Part shown: positions 1 to 8,038 of the stretch, piece by piece
Numbering within the stretch: the stretch's first letter is position 1
Layout of the letters: each line of letters starts with the position of its first letter
Assembly: GCA_030612495.1 (NCBI GenBank)
Contig: JAUWNT010000011.1
Coordinates: 1 to 23,374, forward strand
DNA from: Candidatus Aminicenantota bacterium
GTDB lineage: Bacteria > Acidobacteriota > Aminicenantia > UBA2199
Direction of reading: 5' to 3'
DNA length: 23,374 bases
Made by a program: the position numbers and the translations under genes
The notes under the pieces: generated by a model
The model's database searches: none
Told to the model about the DNA's origin: nothing
What the model saw: the letters and a program-made list of their open reading frames with translations, nothing else

Positions 1-1
1 C

Positions 2-1000
2 TCATTTGGCCTTGCATCAGGGAATAGAATAATCGAATTAATGCAGAATGTATCCAATCCCTTTATTGGTCTGTTTATAGGAATCCTCGCAACTTCCATT
101 GTTCAATCTTCCTCCTCAACAACCTCACTTACAGTTGCTCTGGTTGCTGCAGGAACAATAAAGTTAAACCTTGGAATTTACATAGTAATGGGGGCAAATA
201 TCGGAACTTGCATAACAAATGTATTAGTCTCTCTCTCTCATATCACAAGGAGACAAGAATTTGAGCATGCTTTTTCTGCAGCAATTGTCCAGAATTTCTT
301 TAACTTAATATCTGTTGTTCTCATTTTCCCCCTTGAGTATTTTTTTGGGTATTTAACCAAAATTTCAAGCTTTTTAACAACTTTTATGAAAAATATTGGG
401 GGATTAAAACTTTTAAAACCCATTGAACTTGTAACAGAGCCAATCTGTAACTTAACAAAATCATTACTCGGGGAATATCCATGGATTATTATTATAATCG
501 CACTTTTTCTACTCTTTTATGCTTTAAAGAATATGGTTGTTATAATAAAAAGCCTTGTATTGGAAAAAATTAAAAGAATTTTTGGGGCATACTTTTTTAA
601 AAATTATTTTAGATCAATGACATCTGGTATAGTTATTACCTCTATTGTACAGAGCAGTTCCGTCACAACATCTCTTGTAGTTCCTTTTGCTGCTGCAAGA
701 ATATTAACGTTAGATCAAATCTTCCCATATGTTATGGGAGCTAATATAGGAACTACTGTTACAACTTTACTTGCTTCATTTTCCATAGGAAGTCCCTTAG
801 GATTACAAGTAGCTCTTGCGCACTTGATTTTTAATGTGATAGGAATTGTTTTGATAACTCCAATAAAAAAGATCCCAATATTTCTTGCCCAAAAATTAGG
901 TCATTATGCTTTAAAAAATAGATTAATACCTCTATTTTATGTTATTATCCAATTTTTTATTATACCATTATTATTTATTTTAATCTTTGGAGGTAAATAA
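2..1000 (+). CDS. Na+/phosphate cotransporter (NptA/PNaS family), 5'-truncated by window edge
   Basis: This is an integral membrane phosphate symporter of the sodium-dependent PNaS family, which imports inorganic phosphate with Na+. The frame is open to the left edge: the codons before the first ATG at 41 read SFGLASGNRIIEL, as expected inside this family, so the true start lies outside the window. The two inverted family repeats are both visible. The first has IVQSSSSTTS followed by GANIGTC, and the second has IVQSSSVTTS followed by GANIGTT; the QSSS motifs line the transport path. Hydrophobic helices fill the rest. It ends two bases before a PhoU-domain gene, and the ribosome-binding site of that gene (GGAGGT) overlaps this gene's end, so the two are almost certainly co-translated. 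Family assignment is firm; the exact substrate is inferred from the family. Confidence 0.9.
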   Translation, partial: SFGLASGNRIIELMQNVSNPFIGLFIGILATSIVQSSSSTTSLTVALVAAGTIKLNLGIYIVMGANIGTCITNVLVSLSHITRRQEFEHAFSAAIVQNFFNLISVVLIFPLEYFFGYLTKISSFLTTFMKNIGGLKLLKPIELVTEPICNLTKSLLGEYPWIIIIIALFLLFYALKNMVVIIKSLVLEKIKRIFGAYFFKNYFRSMTSGIVITSIVQSSSVTTSLVVPFAAARILTLDQIFPYVMGANIGTTVTTLLASFSIGSPLGLQVALAHLIFNVIGIVLITPIKKIPIFLAQKLGHYALKNRLIPLFYVIIQFFIIPLLFILIFGGK

Positions 1001-1002
1001 AA

Positions 1003-1662
1003 ATGAAAGAATTGTTGTATATATTTAGAAAAAAAAGTGACATAGATATGATTTTCGAACAGACGTATGAGATTTTATCTAAAGAATTTGAAATGTTTCA
1101 AAATGTTAGAAAAACTCTAAGAGAAACTAATAAAAGTGAGAGCGAGATAGATATAAACAAAGAGGATAAAAAAATAAATAAATTCCAGATGGAATCACGT
1201 AGAAAAATCTTCACTGATCTTGCACTTTCTGGTGCTGGGGATTTAAATGCAGGGCTCATTCTAATGTGCATTATAACTGATGTTGAAAGAATCGGAGACT
1301 ACTTTAAAAACATAGTCGAATTAGCAAAAGATCACCCAAAAAAATTAAAAGGCGGAGATGTTGAAGACATAGTGCAAAAAATTGAAAAAAGAATGATTAA
1401 AATTTTTAAACTAACAATTGAGTCCTTTAAAGTCAAAGATGAAGATAAAGCGAGAGGAGCAATGAACTTACACTCTAAAATCACGAGAGATATTGACAAC
1501 TTATTACACAAATTACTAAGAAACAAAATTGGAGGATTGAACGCAGGGGAAGCAATTGCTTTAACATTATATCTCAGATTTCTTAAAAGAATTACCTCAC
1601 ATCTTACAAATATAGCTTCTTCTGTTGTAAACCCACTTGAAAGAATCGGATATAGTGAATAA
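1003..1662 (+). CDS. PhoU-domain protein, partner of the phosphate symporter
   Basis: This is a 219-residue helical cytoplasmic protein with PhoU-type signatures. Residues 93-100 read DVERIGDY, and a second, weaker copy near the C terminus reads KRITSHLTNIA; PhoU domains carry two such helices that bind metal clusters. In many bacteria a PhoU domain is fused to, or encoded next to, an Na+/phosphate cotransporter, where it is thought to restrain phosphate uptake. Here it is a separate gene starting two bases after the transporter stop, with GGAGGT as ribosome-binding site. There is no pst operon nearby, so it is more likely a transporter-specific regulator than the classical PhoU of the Pst/PhoR system. 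It converges with the gene on the other strand, leaving only 15 bases between them, and I see no clear terminator there. Confidence 0.8.
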   Translation: MKELLYIFRKKSDIDMIFEQTYEILSKEFEMFQNVRKTLRETNKSESEIDINKEDKKINKFQMESRRKIFTDLALSGAGDLNAGLILMCIITDVERIGDYFKNIVELAKDHPKKLKGGDVEDIVQKIEKRMIKIFKLTIESFKVKDEDKARGAMNLHSKITRDIDNLLHKLLRNKIGGLNAGEAIALTLYLRFLKRITSHLTNIASSVVNPLERIGYSE

Positions 1663-1677
1663 TCCGTTTTGTTTAAT

Positions 1678-2295
1678 TTAAAATTTATAAGTAATTCCAG
1701 TCCTTATGCCAATATATGCCCAATACTTGCTTTTAAAAGGTAATTGGTTGTATAAAAGCACCTGGAAGCCAAAATGTTTATGTTGAAAAAATCTTGCACC
1801 AATACCAGTCATAATCCCCCAGTATTCATCATCCTCCTCTCTCATATTCTCATCTGTTTTTATTGAGTTATAATTGAATCCAAATAACAGATTAAAATGC
1901 CACCCATTCTTACACTGGAACAAATCATATGAAATATTTAATTCCCCGGAATAAATTCTAAAGTAATAGCTATCTTTATCAACCTTAGGTTCTTCCCCCT
2001 CATTTATCTCTGTATGAATAAAGCTTTGATTTCCATAATTTATTGAAAATCCTGGAATAATATAAAATCTTTTAACAACAGGAATATTAAAGCTTAAATT
2101 AAAGCCAAGCCCCATCTTATTTTGGATTTCATCAGAAAAATTCGAGCCATTTCCAGAGTAATCTCTGAAATATTTATTAAAAAGATCAGATGTACCATAA
2201 TTATATCCAGAATTAAGACTAACTGAGAAATCTGAAGAATAATTTTGAAAAGCAAACAAAAACATTATAGTTAACAATAAAAATAATTTCTTCAT
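1678..2295 (-). CDS. Small outer-membrane beta-barrel protein
   Basis: The 205-residue product begins with a signal peptide (MKKLF then a run of hydrophobic residues to about position 18). It continues with alternating polar/aromatic stretches such as SVSLNSGYNYG, LGFNLSFNIPVV and YIIPGFSINYG. It ends in GITYKF, with the terminal Phe typical of proteins inserted by the BAM complex. Size and pattern fit an eight-strand or similar small barrel of the OmpA/OprF-like or porin-like 'outer membrane beta-barrel' class. The specific role cannot be told from sequence. It starts at ATG with AGAGGAG eight bases upstream. It lies downstream of apbE on the same strand but after a gap of about 200 bases, so it may have its own promoter. 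Its presence is good evidence that the organism has an outer membrane. Confidence 0.7.
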   Translation of the reverse strand: MKKLFLLLTIMFLFAFQNYSSDFSVSLNSGYNYGTSDLFNKYFRDYSGNGSNFSDEIQNKMGLGFNLSFNIPVVKRFYIIPGFSINYGNQSFIHTEINEGEEPKVDKDSYYFRIYSGELNISYDLFQCKNGWHFNLLFGFNYNSIKTDENMREEDDEYWGIMTGIGARFFQHKHFGFQVLLYNQLPFKSKYWAYIGIRTGITYKF

Positions 2296-2359
2296 TTAAT
2301 ACTCCTCTTTAAAATAATAATACGAAATTTTGACTATTTGGTTCTAAAATTATTCATTT

Positions 2360-2464
2360 TTATCTTTTGTTTGATTTCCTCTTTTTATATTTACTAAAGT
2401 GTAGGCCAAATCCCATAATTAATATACCTAAAACAACAAAAATGAAAATAATTAAAAATTTAAT
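2360..2464 (-). CDS. Possible 34-residue single-helix protein in the nqrM position (non-canonical start)
   Basis: The frame directly following apbE encodes a convincing single transmembrane helix (KFLIIFIFVVLGILIMGFG) followed by a basic tail (KYKKRKSNKR) and a TAA stop. No ATG, GTG or TTG start precedes the helix. The only plausible start is ATT at 2464-2462, six bases after a good AGGAG. The frame is also continuous with apbE through that gene's TGA stop at 2506-2504, giving a 47-codon extension. In many NQR operons the gene after apbE is nqrM, a small one-helix protein with four Cys that helps build the Fe site of NqrD/NqrE. The helix here resembles that part, but no Cys is present. It could be an eroded nqrM, a small protein with a rare start, or chance. 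Confidence 0.3.
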   Translation of the reverse strand: MKFLIIFIFVVLGILIMGFGLHFSKYKKRKSNKR

Positions 2465-2503
2465 TTTAATCTCCTGTTTTTCATACGGTTCTAAATCATA
2501 AAA

Positions 2504-3559
2504 TCATTTCTTTATTAATAGAATTTTTTCGAATTCTGGGCTGACCTTTTCAATAAAGCCATGCTTTCCCCTAATAATCAAAAAAACAGGTAGCTTTTCT
2601 CTTACAGCTAAATCATAACCCTTATCAGGTCCAAGAACATCAATAGCAGTAGCCATTGCATCAGCATACATACATGAATTATGAATGACCGTAACTGACG
2701 CCAGTTTGTGTGAAATAGGTTTTCCAGTTCTTGGATCTATTGTATGAGAATATCTAAAGCCATTCTGTTCAAAATAGTTACGGTAATCACCTGATGTTGC
2801 CATTGATTCATTTTTCAAAGAAATGATTTTTTGAATTCCGGGTTTATTTGTAGGTGTTGCAATACCTATTTGCCACAAATCCCCATCTTTGTTTTTGCCT
2901 CTTACCTTAATCTCCCCTCCAATCTCAACAAGATAATTTATAATATCTATAGAATCAAAATATTTTGCAACCCTATCAACTGCAAAACCCTTCGCAATAC
3001 CTGAAAGATCACAGAATATTTCAGGCATCTTTTTTTTTACAGAAGGAGGAGAAAATCTCACTGAAATTTTTTTATACCCAACATACTTCTTTAACTCTTT
3101 AATTGCCTCATCTGTAGGAATTTTGTACTCACTCTTTTTGGGTCCAAAACCCCACAGGTTAACAATAGGCGCAACAGTAACATCAAATGCACCATTAGAT
3201 TTTTTACTTACATTTATAGACTGAGCAATAACTTTAGCTGAATCCAATGATACTGGAAACCAATCTACTTTATTATAATTATTAAAACAGGACAATTCCG
3301 AATCAGGCTCAAATGTGGACATTTGATGATTGATCTTTAAAAGCAGATCTGAAATATCTTGCTTTATCTTCTTTATTTTTAGCTCTGAATTAAATTCTTT
3401 TGAATTCCTATGACACACAATTTCTATATTATAAAAAGTATCCATTGTATAACCGCTAAAAGAGATAAAATTATTTAGTCCCTTTTTTCTTGAACAACTC
3501 AAGAAGGAAATTATAAAAATAATTAATATTACTGACAGATATTTTTTCTTATAAATCAT
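2504..3559 (-). CDS. apbE: FAD:protein FMN transferase ApbE (flavin transferase for NQR), lipoprotein
   Basis: ApbE uses FAD to attach FMN covalently to a Thr in target proteins, here most obviously NqrC and probably NqrB encoded just upstream. Family motifs are clear: SGIAKGFAVDRVAKYF, VEIGGEIKVRGKN, SGDYRNYF, HTIDPRTGKPIS, and the metal-binding C-terminal stretch MYADAMATAIDVLG. The N terminus is a lipoprotein-like signal: basic YKKKY, a hydrophobic run, then FLSC with Cys at about residue 22, so the enzyme is probably tethered on the outer face of the inner membrane. I start it at ATG 3559; a TTG at 3565 gives two more residues and neither has an obvious ribosome-binding site. It begins about 14 bases after nqrF. 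Length, about 350 residues, is normal. Confidence 0.93.
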   Translation of the reverse strand: MIYKKKYLSVILIIFIISFLSCSRKKGLNNFISFSGYTMDTFYNIEIVCHRNSKEFNSELKIKKIKQDISDLLLKINHQMSTFEPDSELSCFNNYNKVDWFPVSLDSAKVIAQSINVSKKSNGAFDVTVAPIVNLWGFGPKKSEYKIPTDEAIKELKKYVGYKKISVRFSPPSVKKKMPEIFCDLSGIAKGFAVDRVAKYFDSIDIINYLVEIGGEIKVRGKNKDGDLWQIGIATPTNKPGIQKIISLKNESMATSGDYRNYFEQNGFRYSHTIDPRTGKPISHKLASVTVIHNSCMYADAMATAIDVLGPDKGYDLAVREKLPVFLIIRGKHGFIEKVSPEFEKILLIKK

Positions 3560-3573
3560 AAACAAATATTTTT

Positions 3574-4809
3574 TTAAGTACCAAAATCATCAAAAAGTAT
3601 ATTTTCTGGCTCTACTCCAAGGTTATCAAGCATTTGAAGGACTGCCTGAAGCATTAATGGTGGACCACAAACATAATACTCACAATCTTCAGGTGCTGGA
3701 TGGTCTTTTAAAAAATTATCATAAACAACCTGATGGATGAAGCCCTGATAACCATCCCAGTTATCCTCAGGAGCAGGTTCAGATAATGCCACATGGCACG
3801 TAAAATTTTCAAACTCTTTCTCAAGTCTGTTAAAATCATCTACATAAAACATCTCTTTCAAACTTCTTGCCCCATACCAGAACGAAATCTTGCGTTTTGT
3901 ATTTAAGCTTTTTAATTGATCAAAGATATGAGACCTCATAGGAGCCATTCCTGCCCCACCTCCAATAAATACCATTTCGTTTCCAGTATCTTTTGCAAAA
4001 AATTCTCCATACGGGCCTGATATTAAAACTTTATCTTCAGGCTTCAAATTGAAAACATAAGAAGACATCTGACCTGGAGGAACTTTAAGTAAAGAAGGGG
4101 GTGGAGGATTAATTCTTATATTAAGTATAATAACACCCTTTTCTTCAGGATAACTTGCCATTGAGTAAGCCCTGGTAATAGGTTCTTCCACTTTTGATAC
4201 ATATTGCCAGAGATTTTGTTTATCCCAATCTATTTTGAATTCATCTTCAATTACAAAATCTTTATAAAAAACAGTATGCTGGGGAGCTTCTACCTGGATA
4301 TATCCTCCAGCCCTGAAATTTATATCCTCCCCTTCTGGTAATTCCAGAACCAATTCTTTAATAAATGTTGCAACATTTTGATTTGACTTAACCTTGCACT
4401 CCCATTTTTTTACATCAAATATCTCCGGAGGTATCTCAATTTTCAAATCCTGCTTAACAGGAACCTGGCAAGATAGACGAAAACCCTGGTGTATTTCCTT
4501 TCGTTTTAATATTGATTGCTCAGTAAGAAGTACATCTCCTCCACCTTCGAGAACCTTTATTTTACAGGTCCCGCAAGTCCCCTTTCCACCGCAACCAGAA
4601 GGGAGGTAGATTTTTTTTTCTATTAATGTATTTAATAATTTTCCTCCTACCGGGACTAACAGAGTCTGGTCAGGATCATTATTTATAAGAATCCTAACAT
4701 TTCCTGTTTCAACCAATTTGGATCTAGCTATAAGAATAAGTACAACAAGAGCAAGAACAATGAATGTAAACATAAATACCCCGATAAAGATCAATCCAAT
4801 ATCATTCAT
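3574..4809 (-). CDS. nqrF: Na+-translocating NADH:quinone reductase subunit F
   Basis: NqrF is the electron entry subunit of Na+-NQR: it oxidises NADH and passes electrons through FAD and a 2Fe-2S cluster. The order of elements is canonical. There is one N-terminal membrane helix (about residues 5-28). A plant-type ferredoxin domain follows with cluster ligands C73, C79, C82 and C114 (SGCGGKGTCGTC, then RLSC). Next come the FAD motif RAYSMAS at 213-219, the NADH-binding GGGAGMAPMRS at 283-293 and CGPP at 381-384. The protein ends in ILFDDFGT, usual for NqrF. All cofactor residues expected are present, so the subunit looks functional. It begins 13 bases after nqrE and is followed by apbE. The combination of NqrF and NqrA separates this complex from the related Rnf complex. 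Confidence 0.97.
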   Translation of the reverse strand: MNDIGLIFIGVFMFTFIVLALVVLILIARSKLVETGNVRILINNDPDQTLLVPVGGKLLNTLIEKKIYLPSGCGGKGTCGTCKIKVLEGGGDVLLTEQSILKRKEIHQGFRLSCQVPVKQDLKIEIPPEIFDVKKWECKVKSNQNVATFIKELVLELPEGEDINFRAGGYIQVEAPQHTVFYKDFVIEDEFKIDWDKQNLWQYVSKVEEPITRAYSMASYPEEKGVIILNIRINPPPPSLLKVPPGQMSSYVFNLKPEDKVLISGPYGEFFAKDTGNEMVFIGGGAGMAPMRSHIFDQLKSLNTKRKISFWYGARSLKEMFYVDDFNRLEKEFENFTCHVALSEPAPEDNWDGYQGFIHQVVYDNFLKDHPAPEDCEYYVCGPPLMLQAVLQMLDNLGVEPENILFDDFGT

Positions 4810-4822
4810 TACTCAATCCTCA

Positions 4823-5434
4823 TTACAATTGAATTCCTGAAAATAACATAAATGCAACAGCCATTAAACCAGCAACTATAAAAGTAATGCCTAAACCCCT
4901 TAAACCTTTAGGGACATTACTGTATTTCATCTTTTCCCTTATTCCAGCAAGCCCTATTATAGCAAGAGCCCATCCTATTCCAGAGCCTAATCCATAAACT
5001 ATACTCTGAGGGAAATTATAATCTCTTTCCACCATAAAAAGTGAACCTCCGAGTATTGCACAATTAACAGTTATTAAAGGTAAAAATATTCCAAGAGCAT
5101 TGTATAATTTGGGAAAATGCTTATCCAAAACCATTTCCAATATCTGCACAATAGCAGCTATTACACCAATATAAGTTATAAGACCCAAAAAAGTAAGGTC
5201 AATATCTGGTAATCCTGCCCAGCTTAATGCTCCCTCTTTAAGAATATTAGTGTAAATAAGATTATTAACAGGGATTGTTATTGTTTGAACAATCACAACT
5301 GCAACGCCAAGACCCACAGCAGTTTCAACCTTTTTTGAAACTGCCAAAAAAGTGCACATTCCAAGGAAAAGTGCAAGAGCCATATTTTCAATGAAAATTG
5401 ATTTAATAAACAAACTCAAATATTGTTCAAGCAT
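4823..5434 (-). CDS. nqrE: Na+-translocating NADH:quinone reductase subunit E
   Basis: NqrE is a six-helix membrane subunit that forms, together with its homologue NqrD, the intramembrane iron site carrying electrons across the membrane. The start MLEQYLSLFIKSIFIENMALALFLGMC is characteristic of the family. The two conserved Cys that coordinate the Fe centre are present as C27 (GMCTFL) and C125 (VNCAILGG), placed in inverted half-repeats. Length (203 residues) is typical. The ATG is one base after the nqrD stop, with AGAGGA inside the end of nqrD as ribosome-binding site, so translation is coupled. Confidence 0.97.
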   Translation of the reverse strand: MLEQYLSLFIKSIFIENMALALFLGMCTFLAVSKKVETAVGLGVAVVIVQTITIPVNNLIYTNILKEGALSWAGLPDIDLTFLGLITYIGVIAAIVQILEMVLDKHFPKLYNALGIFLPLITVNCAILGGSLFMVERDYNFPQSIVYGLGSGIGWALAIIGLAGIREKMKYSNVPKGLRGLGITFIVAGLMAVAFMLFSGIQL

Positions 5435-5435
5435 G

Positions 5436-6065
5436 TTAATCCTCTTCTACCTGTTCCTTTTTAAATGTTCTTATTATCCATATAATAAAACCAATCAAGA
5501 AAAAAGCACTTGCAGGCAATAATAATAATCCGTTTGGAATAAACCAACCTCCCTCTGTATTAAGCGGAAGTATAGTATATCCAAGTAATTTTCCAGCGCC
5601 AAACAACTCTCTAAAAAATGCAAGCACAATTAGGATAAGAGTGTAACCAATACCATTACCAATTCCATCAATAAAACTTTGCAACGGTGGGTTTTTTAAA
5701 GCAAAAGCCTCTGCTCTACCTAAGATTATACAATTTGTTATAATAAGCCCAACATAAACAGATAATTGTTTACTAATCTCAAAAAAAAATGCTTTTATCA
5801 GTTGATCAGCAATAATAACAAAAGAAGCGATAATTGTCATTTCAACAATTATTCTAATACTTGTAGGAATATAATCCCTTATTAAACTAACAGACAAATT
5901 TGAGAATGATACTACAAAAATAACTGCAATAGACATTACAATGGCTGTTTCTAATTTAGAGGTTACAGCTAATGCAGAACATATGCCCAATACTTGAAAT
6001 GTAATGGGATTATTATTAAATACAGGGTCAAGAAGTGTTCTCTTTATTTTAACCAGCAACTCCAT
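5436..6065 (-). CDS. nqrD: Na+-translocating NADH:quinone reductase subunit D
   Basis: NqrD is the membrane subunit paired with NqrE around the Fe site. The N-terminal LLDPVFNNNPITFQVLGICSALAV is diagnostic. The cluster Cys are C29 (GICSALAV) and C112 (TNCIILGRAEAFA), the same positions as in well-studied NqrD proteins. The gene overlaps the end of nqrC by 17 bases. The start is debatable. The ATG at 6065 touches its only ribosome-binding site, GGGAGG, with zero spacing. A TTG two codons later (6059) sits six bases from it and may be the real start; the difference is two residues. Length 209, normal. Confidence 0.96.
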   Translation of the reverse strand: MELLVKIKRTLLDPVFNNNPITFQVLGICSALAVTSKLETAIVMSIAVIFVVSFSNLSVSLIRDYIPTSIRIIVEMTIIASFVIIADQLIKAFFFEISKQLSVYVGLIITNCIILGRAEAFALKNPPLQSFIDGIGNGIGYTLILIVLAFFRELFGAGKLLGYTILPLNTEGGWFIPNGLLLLPASAFFLIGFIIWIIRTFKKEQVEED

Positions 6066-6846
6066 CCTCCCTGAGTTTTTTTAAAAAAGTACCATATCCA
6101 GATTCTCCTAACCAGAACCTCACAAGATTATTAACTCCCCTGGTTGTAATTGTAGCACCAGATAATCCATCTATTTTGTACTTTGAATCCTTTTTTGTTG
6201 CATTAACTTTGCCCTTAATAATTTCAATCTTCAATTTCCAATTTTTGTCAAAAACAATTTTTCCCTTCCACAAATTTTTCCATCTGGGGTTATCAACTTC
6301 CCCTCCCAGCCCCGGAGTTTCACCATGTTCATAAAAAGTAAATGCACTTACTGTTTTCAAATCATCATCCAATGCTAATAAACCATACATTGTTGACCAT
6401 AAACCCAACCCATAAACTGGTAAAATAATTTTTTTTATTTTCCCTTCTTGTTTCACGAAATAGACAATCATGTACCTTGATTTTCTTTTAATACCTGCAA
6501 TATCCATTCCTTTAGGAATTTTAATACTCAAATTCGGGTTATGTGGAAGTTTTTTTATATTAAAATTATCTGGATTAAGAATTTTTGTATAATTTTCCTT
6601 TGATAATTTTTTACCAGTTTCAAGCTCTATAATAGCAGGTTGGATCTTCTCTTTAAAAATTTCTTCAATATTTTTACCTTTCTCTAATAAATCAGCAACA
6701 TATAAAATGTTTTTTAATTTCTCAAGCTTTTTATTTTTTTTCTGCAAAGGTTTTAGAGCAACAGCTGCTGTAGATACAAGAACAGCACATACAATACAAA
6801 CTCCAATTGCAACTTTAATTACATTCTTTGTACTATTGATTTCCAT
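6049..6846 (-). CDS. nqrC: Na+-translocating NADH:quinone reductase subunit C (FMN-carrying)
   Basis: NqrC has one N-terminal membrane helix (about residues 9-30) and a periplasmic FMN-binding domain. FMN is attached by ApbE to the Thr of the SGAT motif, here T232 in DGLSGATITTRGV; the full consensus is intact. The conserved stretch FYEHGETPGLGGEVDNPRW (172-190) and the segment LGLWSTMYGLLALD before it are typical of NqrC. Length 265 is close to the family norm. It overlaps nqrB by 14 bases and nqrD by 17, so the operon is very tightly packed here. Confidence 0.97.
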   Translation of the reverse strand: MEINSTKNVIKVAIGVCIVCAVLVSTAAVALKPLQKKNKKLEKLKNILYVADLLEKGKNIEEIFKEKIQPAIIELETGKKLSKENYTKILNPDNFNIKKLPHNPNLSIKIPKGMDIAGIKRKSRYMIVYFVKQEGKIKKIILPVYGLGLWSTMYGLLALDDDLKTVSAFTFYEHGETPGLGGEVDNPRWKNLWKGKIVFDKNWKLKIEIIKGKVNATKKDSKYKIDGLSGATITTRGVNNLVRFWLGESGYGTFLKKLREDGVAG

Positions 6847-8038
6847 TTCGGAGAATTCTCCTTTTCACATTTGCATTTACAAAAAAATAATCAATTATTG
6901 GGGAAAAAATATTCCCAAATAAAATAGCAAGCATTACTCCTTCCGGGAATGCAGGGTTAATAACTCTTATCAAAATCACCAAAGAACCAATCAAAAATCC
7001 ATATATATATTTCCCTTTTTCAGTAATCGCAGAACTTACAGGGTCAGTAGCCATAAAAACCGTACCAAATGCAAATCCTCCAATAGCAAGATGCCATAGA
7101 GGCGAAACCCCAAACATTGGGTTAGTATTGCTACCAATCAAATTAAACATTAAAGAAAGAGTGACCATACCGCTAAGAACACTAACCATAATCTTCCAGG
7201 AACCAACCCCAGTAATAATCAAAATGATTGCTCCAATAATACAGGCTAATGTTGATGTTTCACCCATAGAACCTGGGATTACACCAAGAAAAGCATCTTT
7301 CAATGATACTGAAAGCTTAAGAGCAGAGTCTGAAAGTTCAGCAAGCGGGGTTGCTTTACTTATCCCATCTACTGCAACCCAAACACTGTCTCCAGTTATA
7401 AATGCTGGATATGCAAAAAAGAGAAACACTCTTCCAGTTAATGCAGGATTTAATATATTCATCCCAACCCCACCAAAAATCTCCTTTCCAACAACAACAC
7501 CAAATGAAATGCCTATAGCTACCTGCCATAACGGGATTGTAGAAGGTAATATCATTGGGAAAAGCAAGCTTGTAACAAGGAAGCCTTCATTTATTTCATG
7601 TTTTCTGACTATTGCAAAAATAACCTCCCAAAAACCACCAACAAGGATAGTTACAACATAAACAGGCAAAAAATAAAGAGCACCATGAACAATATTAGCA
7701 AGAATATTGGAAGGTTCAAACCCAATCCCAAGGAATAAAACTAATTTTGCTCTCCATCCCTCATAAGAGACATTAGCAATTTCAGAAAGAGCCAGATTTA
7801 GCTGATAACCAGTATTATAAAGAGCCATTATAACAGAAGGGATCAATGCATAGATCACAATCATCATTACACGTTTCATATCAATAACATCTCTTATATG
7901 AGGTGCTGCTTTTGTTATTTTATCTGGAGTAAACAAAAAAGTATCAACTGCTTCATAAAGAGGAAATAATCTCTTAAGTTTTCCTTCTCTCACAAAATAT
8001 TTTTTTTGTTTATCAAGAAATTTTCTTAAAAAGCTCAT
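6833..8038 (-). CDS. nqrB: Na+-translocating NADH:quinone reductase subunit B
   Basis: NqrB is the large membrane subunit that carries a covalent FMN and riboflavin and is thought to hold the Na+ channel. Motifs seen include the LLFPMILPSTIPLWQVAIG segment, GKEIFGGVGMNILNPALTGRVFLFFAYP and the flavinylation region VDGISKATPL. The residue before Ala-Thr is Lys, not the Gly of the SGAT consensus, while the acceptor Thr (about T230) is kept. The start is either ATG at 8038, overlapping the nqrA TGA by one base as TGATG, or GTG at 8041. I prefer ATG because AAGGA lies six bases before it. Length about 401, normal. It overlaps nqrC at its end. Confidence 0.96.
   Translation of the reverse strand: MSFLRKFLDKQKKYFVREGKLKRLFPLYEAVDTFLFTPDKITKAAPHIRDVIDMKRVMMIVIYALIPSVIMALYNTGYQLNLALSEIANVSYEGWRAKLVLFLGIGFEPSNILANIVHGALYFLPVYVVTILVGGFWEVIFAIVRKHEINEGFLVTSLLFPMILPSTIPLWQVAIGISFGVVVGKEIFGGVGMNILNPALTGRVFLFFAYPAFITGDSVWVAVDGISKATPLAELSDSALKLSVSLKDAFLGVIPGSMGETSTLACIIGAIILIITGVGSWKIMVSVLSGMVTLSLMFNLIGSNTNPMFGVSPLWHLAIGGFAFGTVFMATDPVSSAITEKGKYIYGFLIGSLVILIRVINPAFPEGVMLAILFGNIFSPIIDYFFVNANVKRRILRNGNQ

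Noticed and set aside
2504..2506. Recoded TGA (readthrough or alternative genetic code) at the end of apbE
   Set aside because: TGA clearly ends other genes here (rpsB, nqrA, thi4) at the right places, and ApbE is full length at this stop. The open frame after it is kept only as a possible separate small gene.
7128..7661. 177-codon plus-strand frame inside nqrB
   Set aside because: It is the antisense shadow of a strongly conserved membrane protein; its Pro/Thr-rich translation resembles no family.
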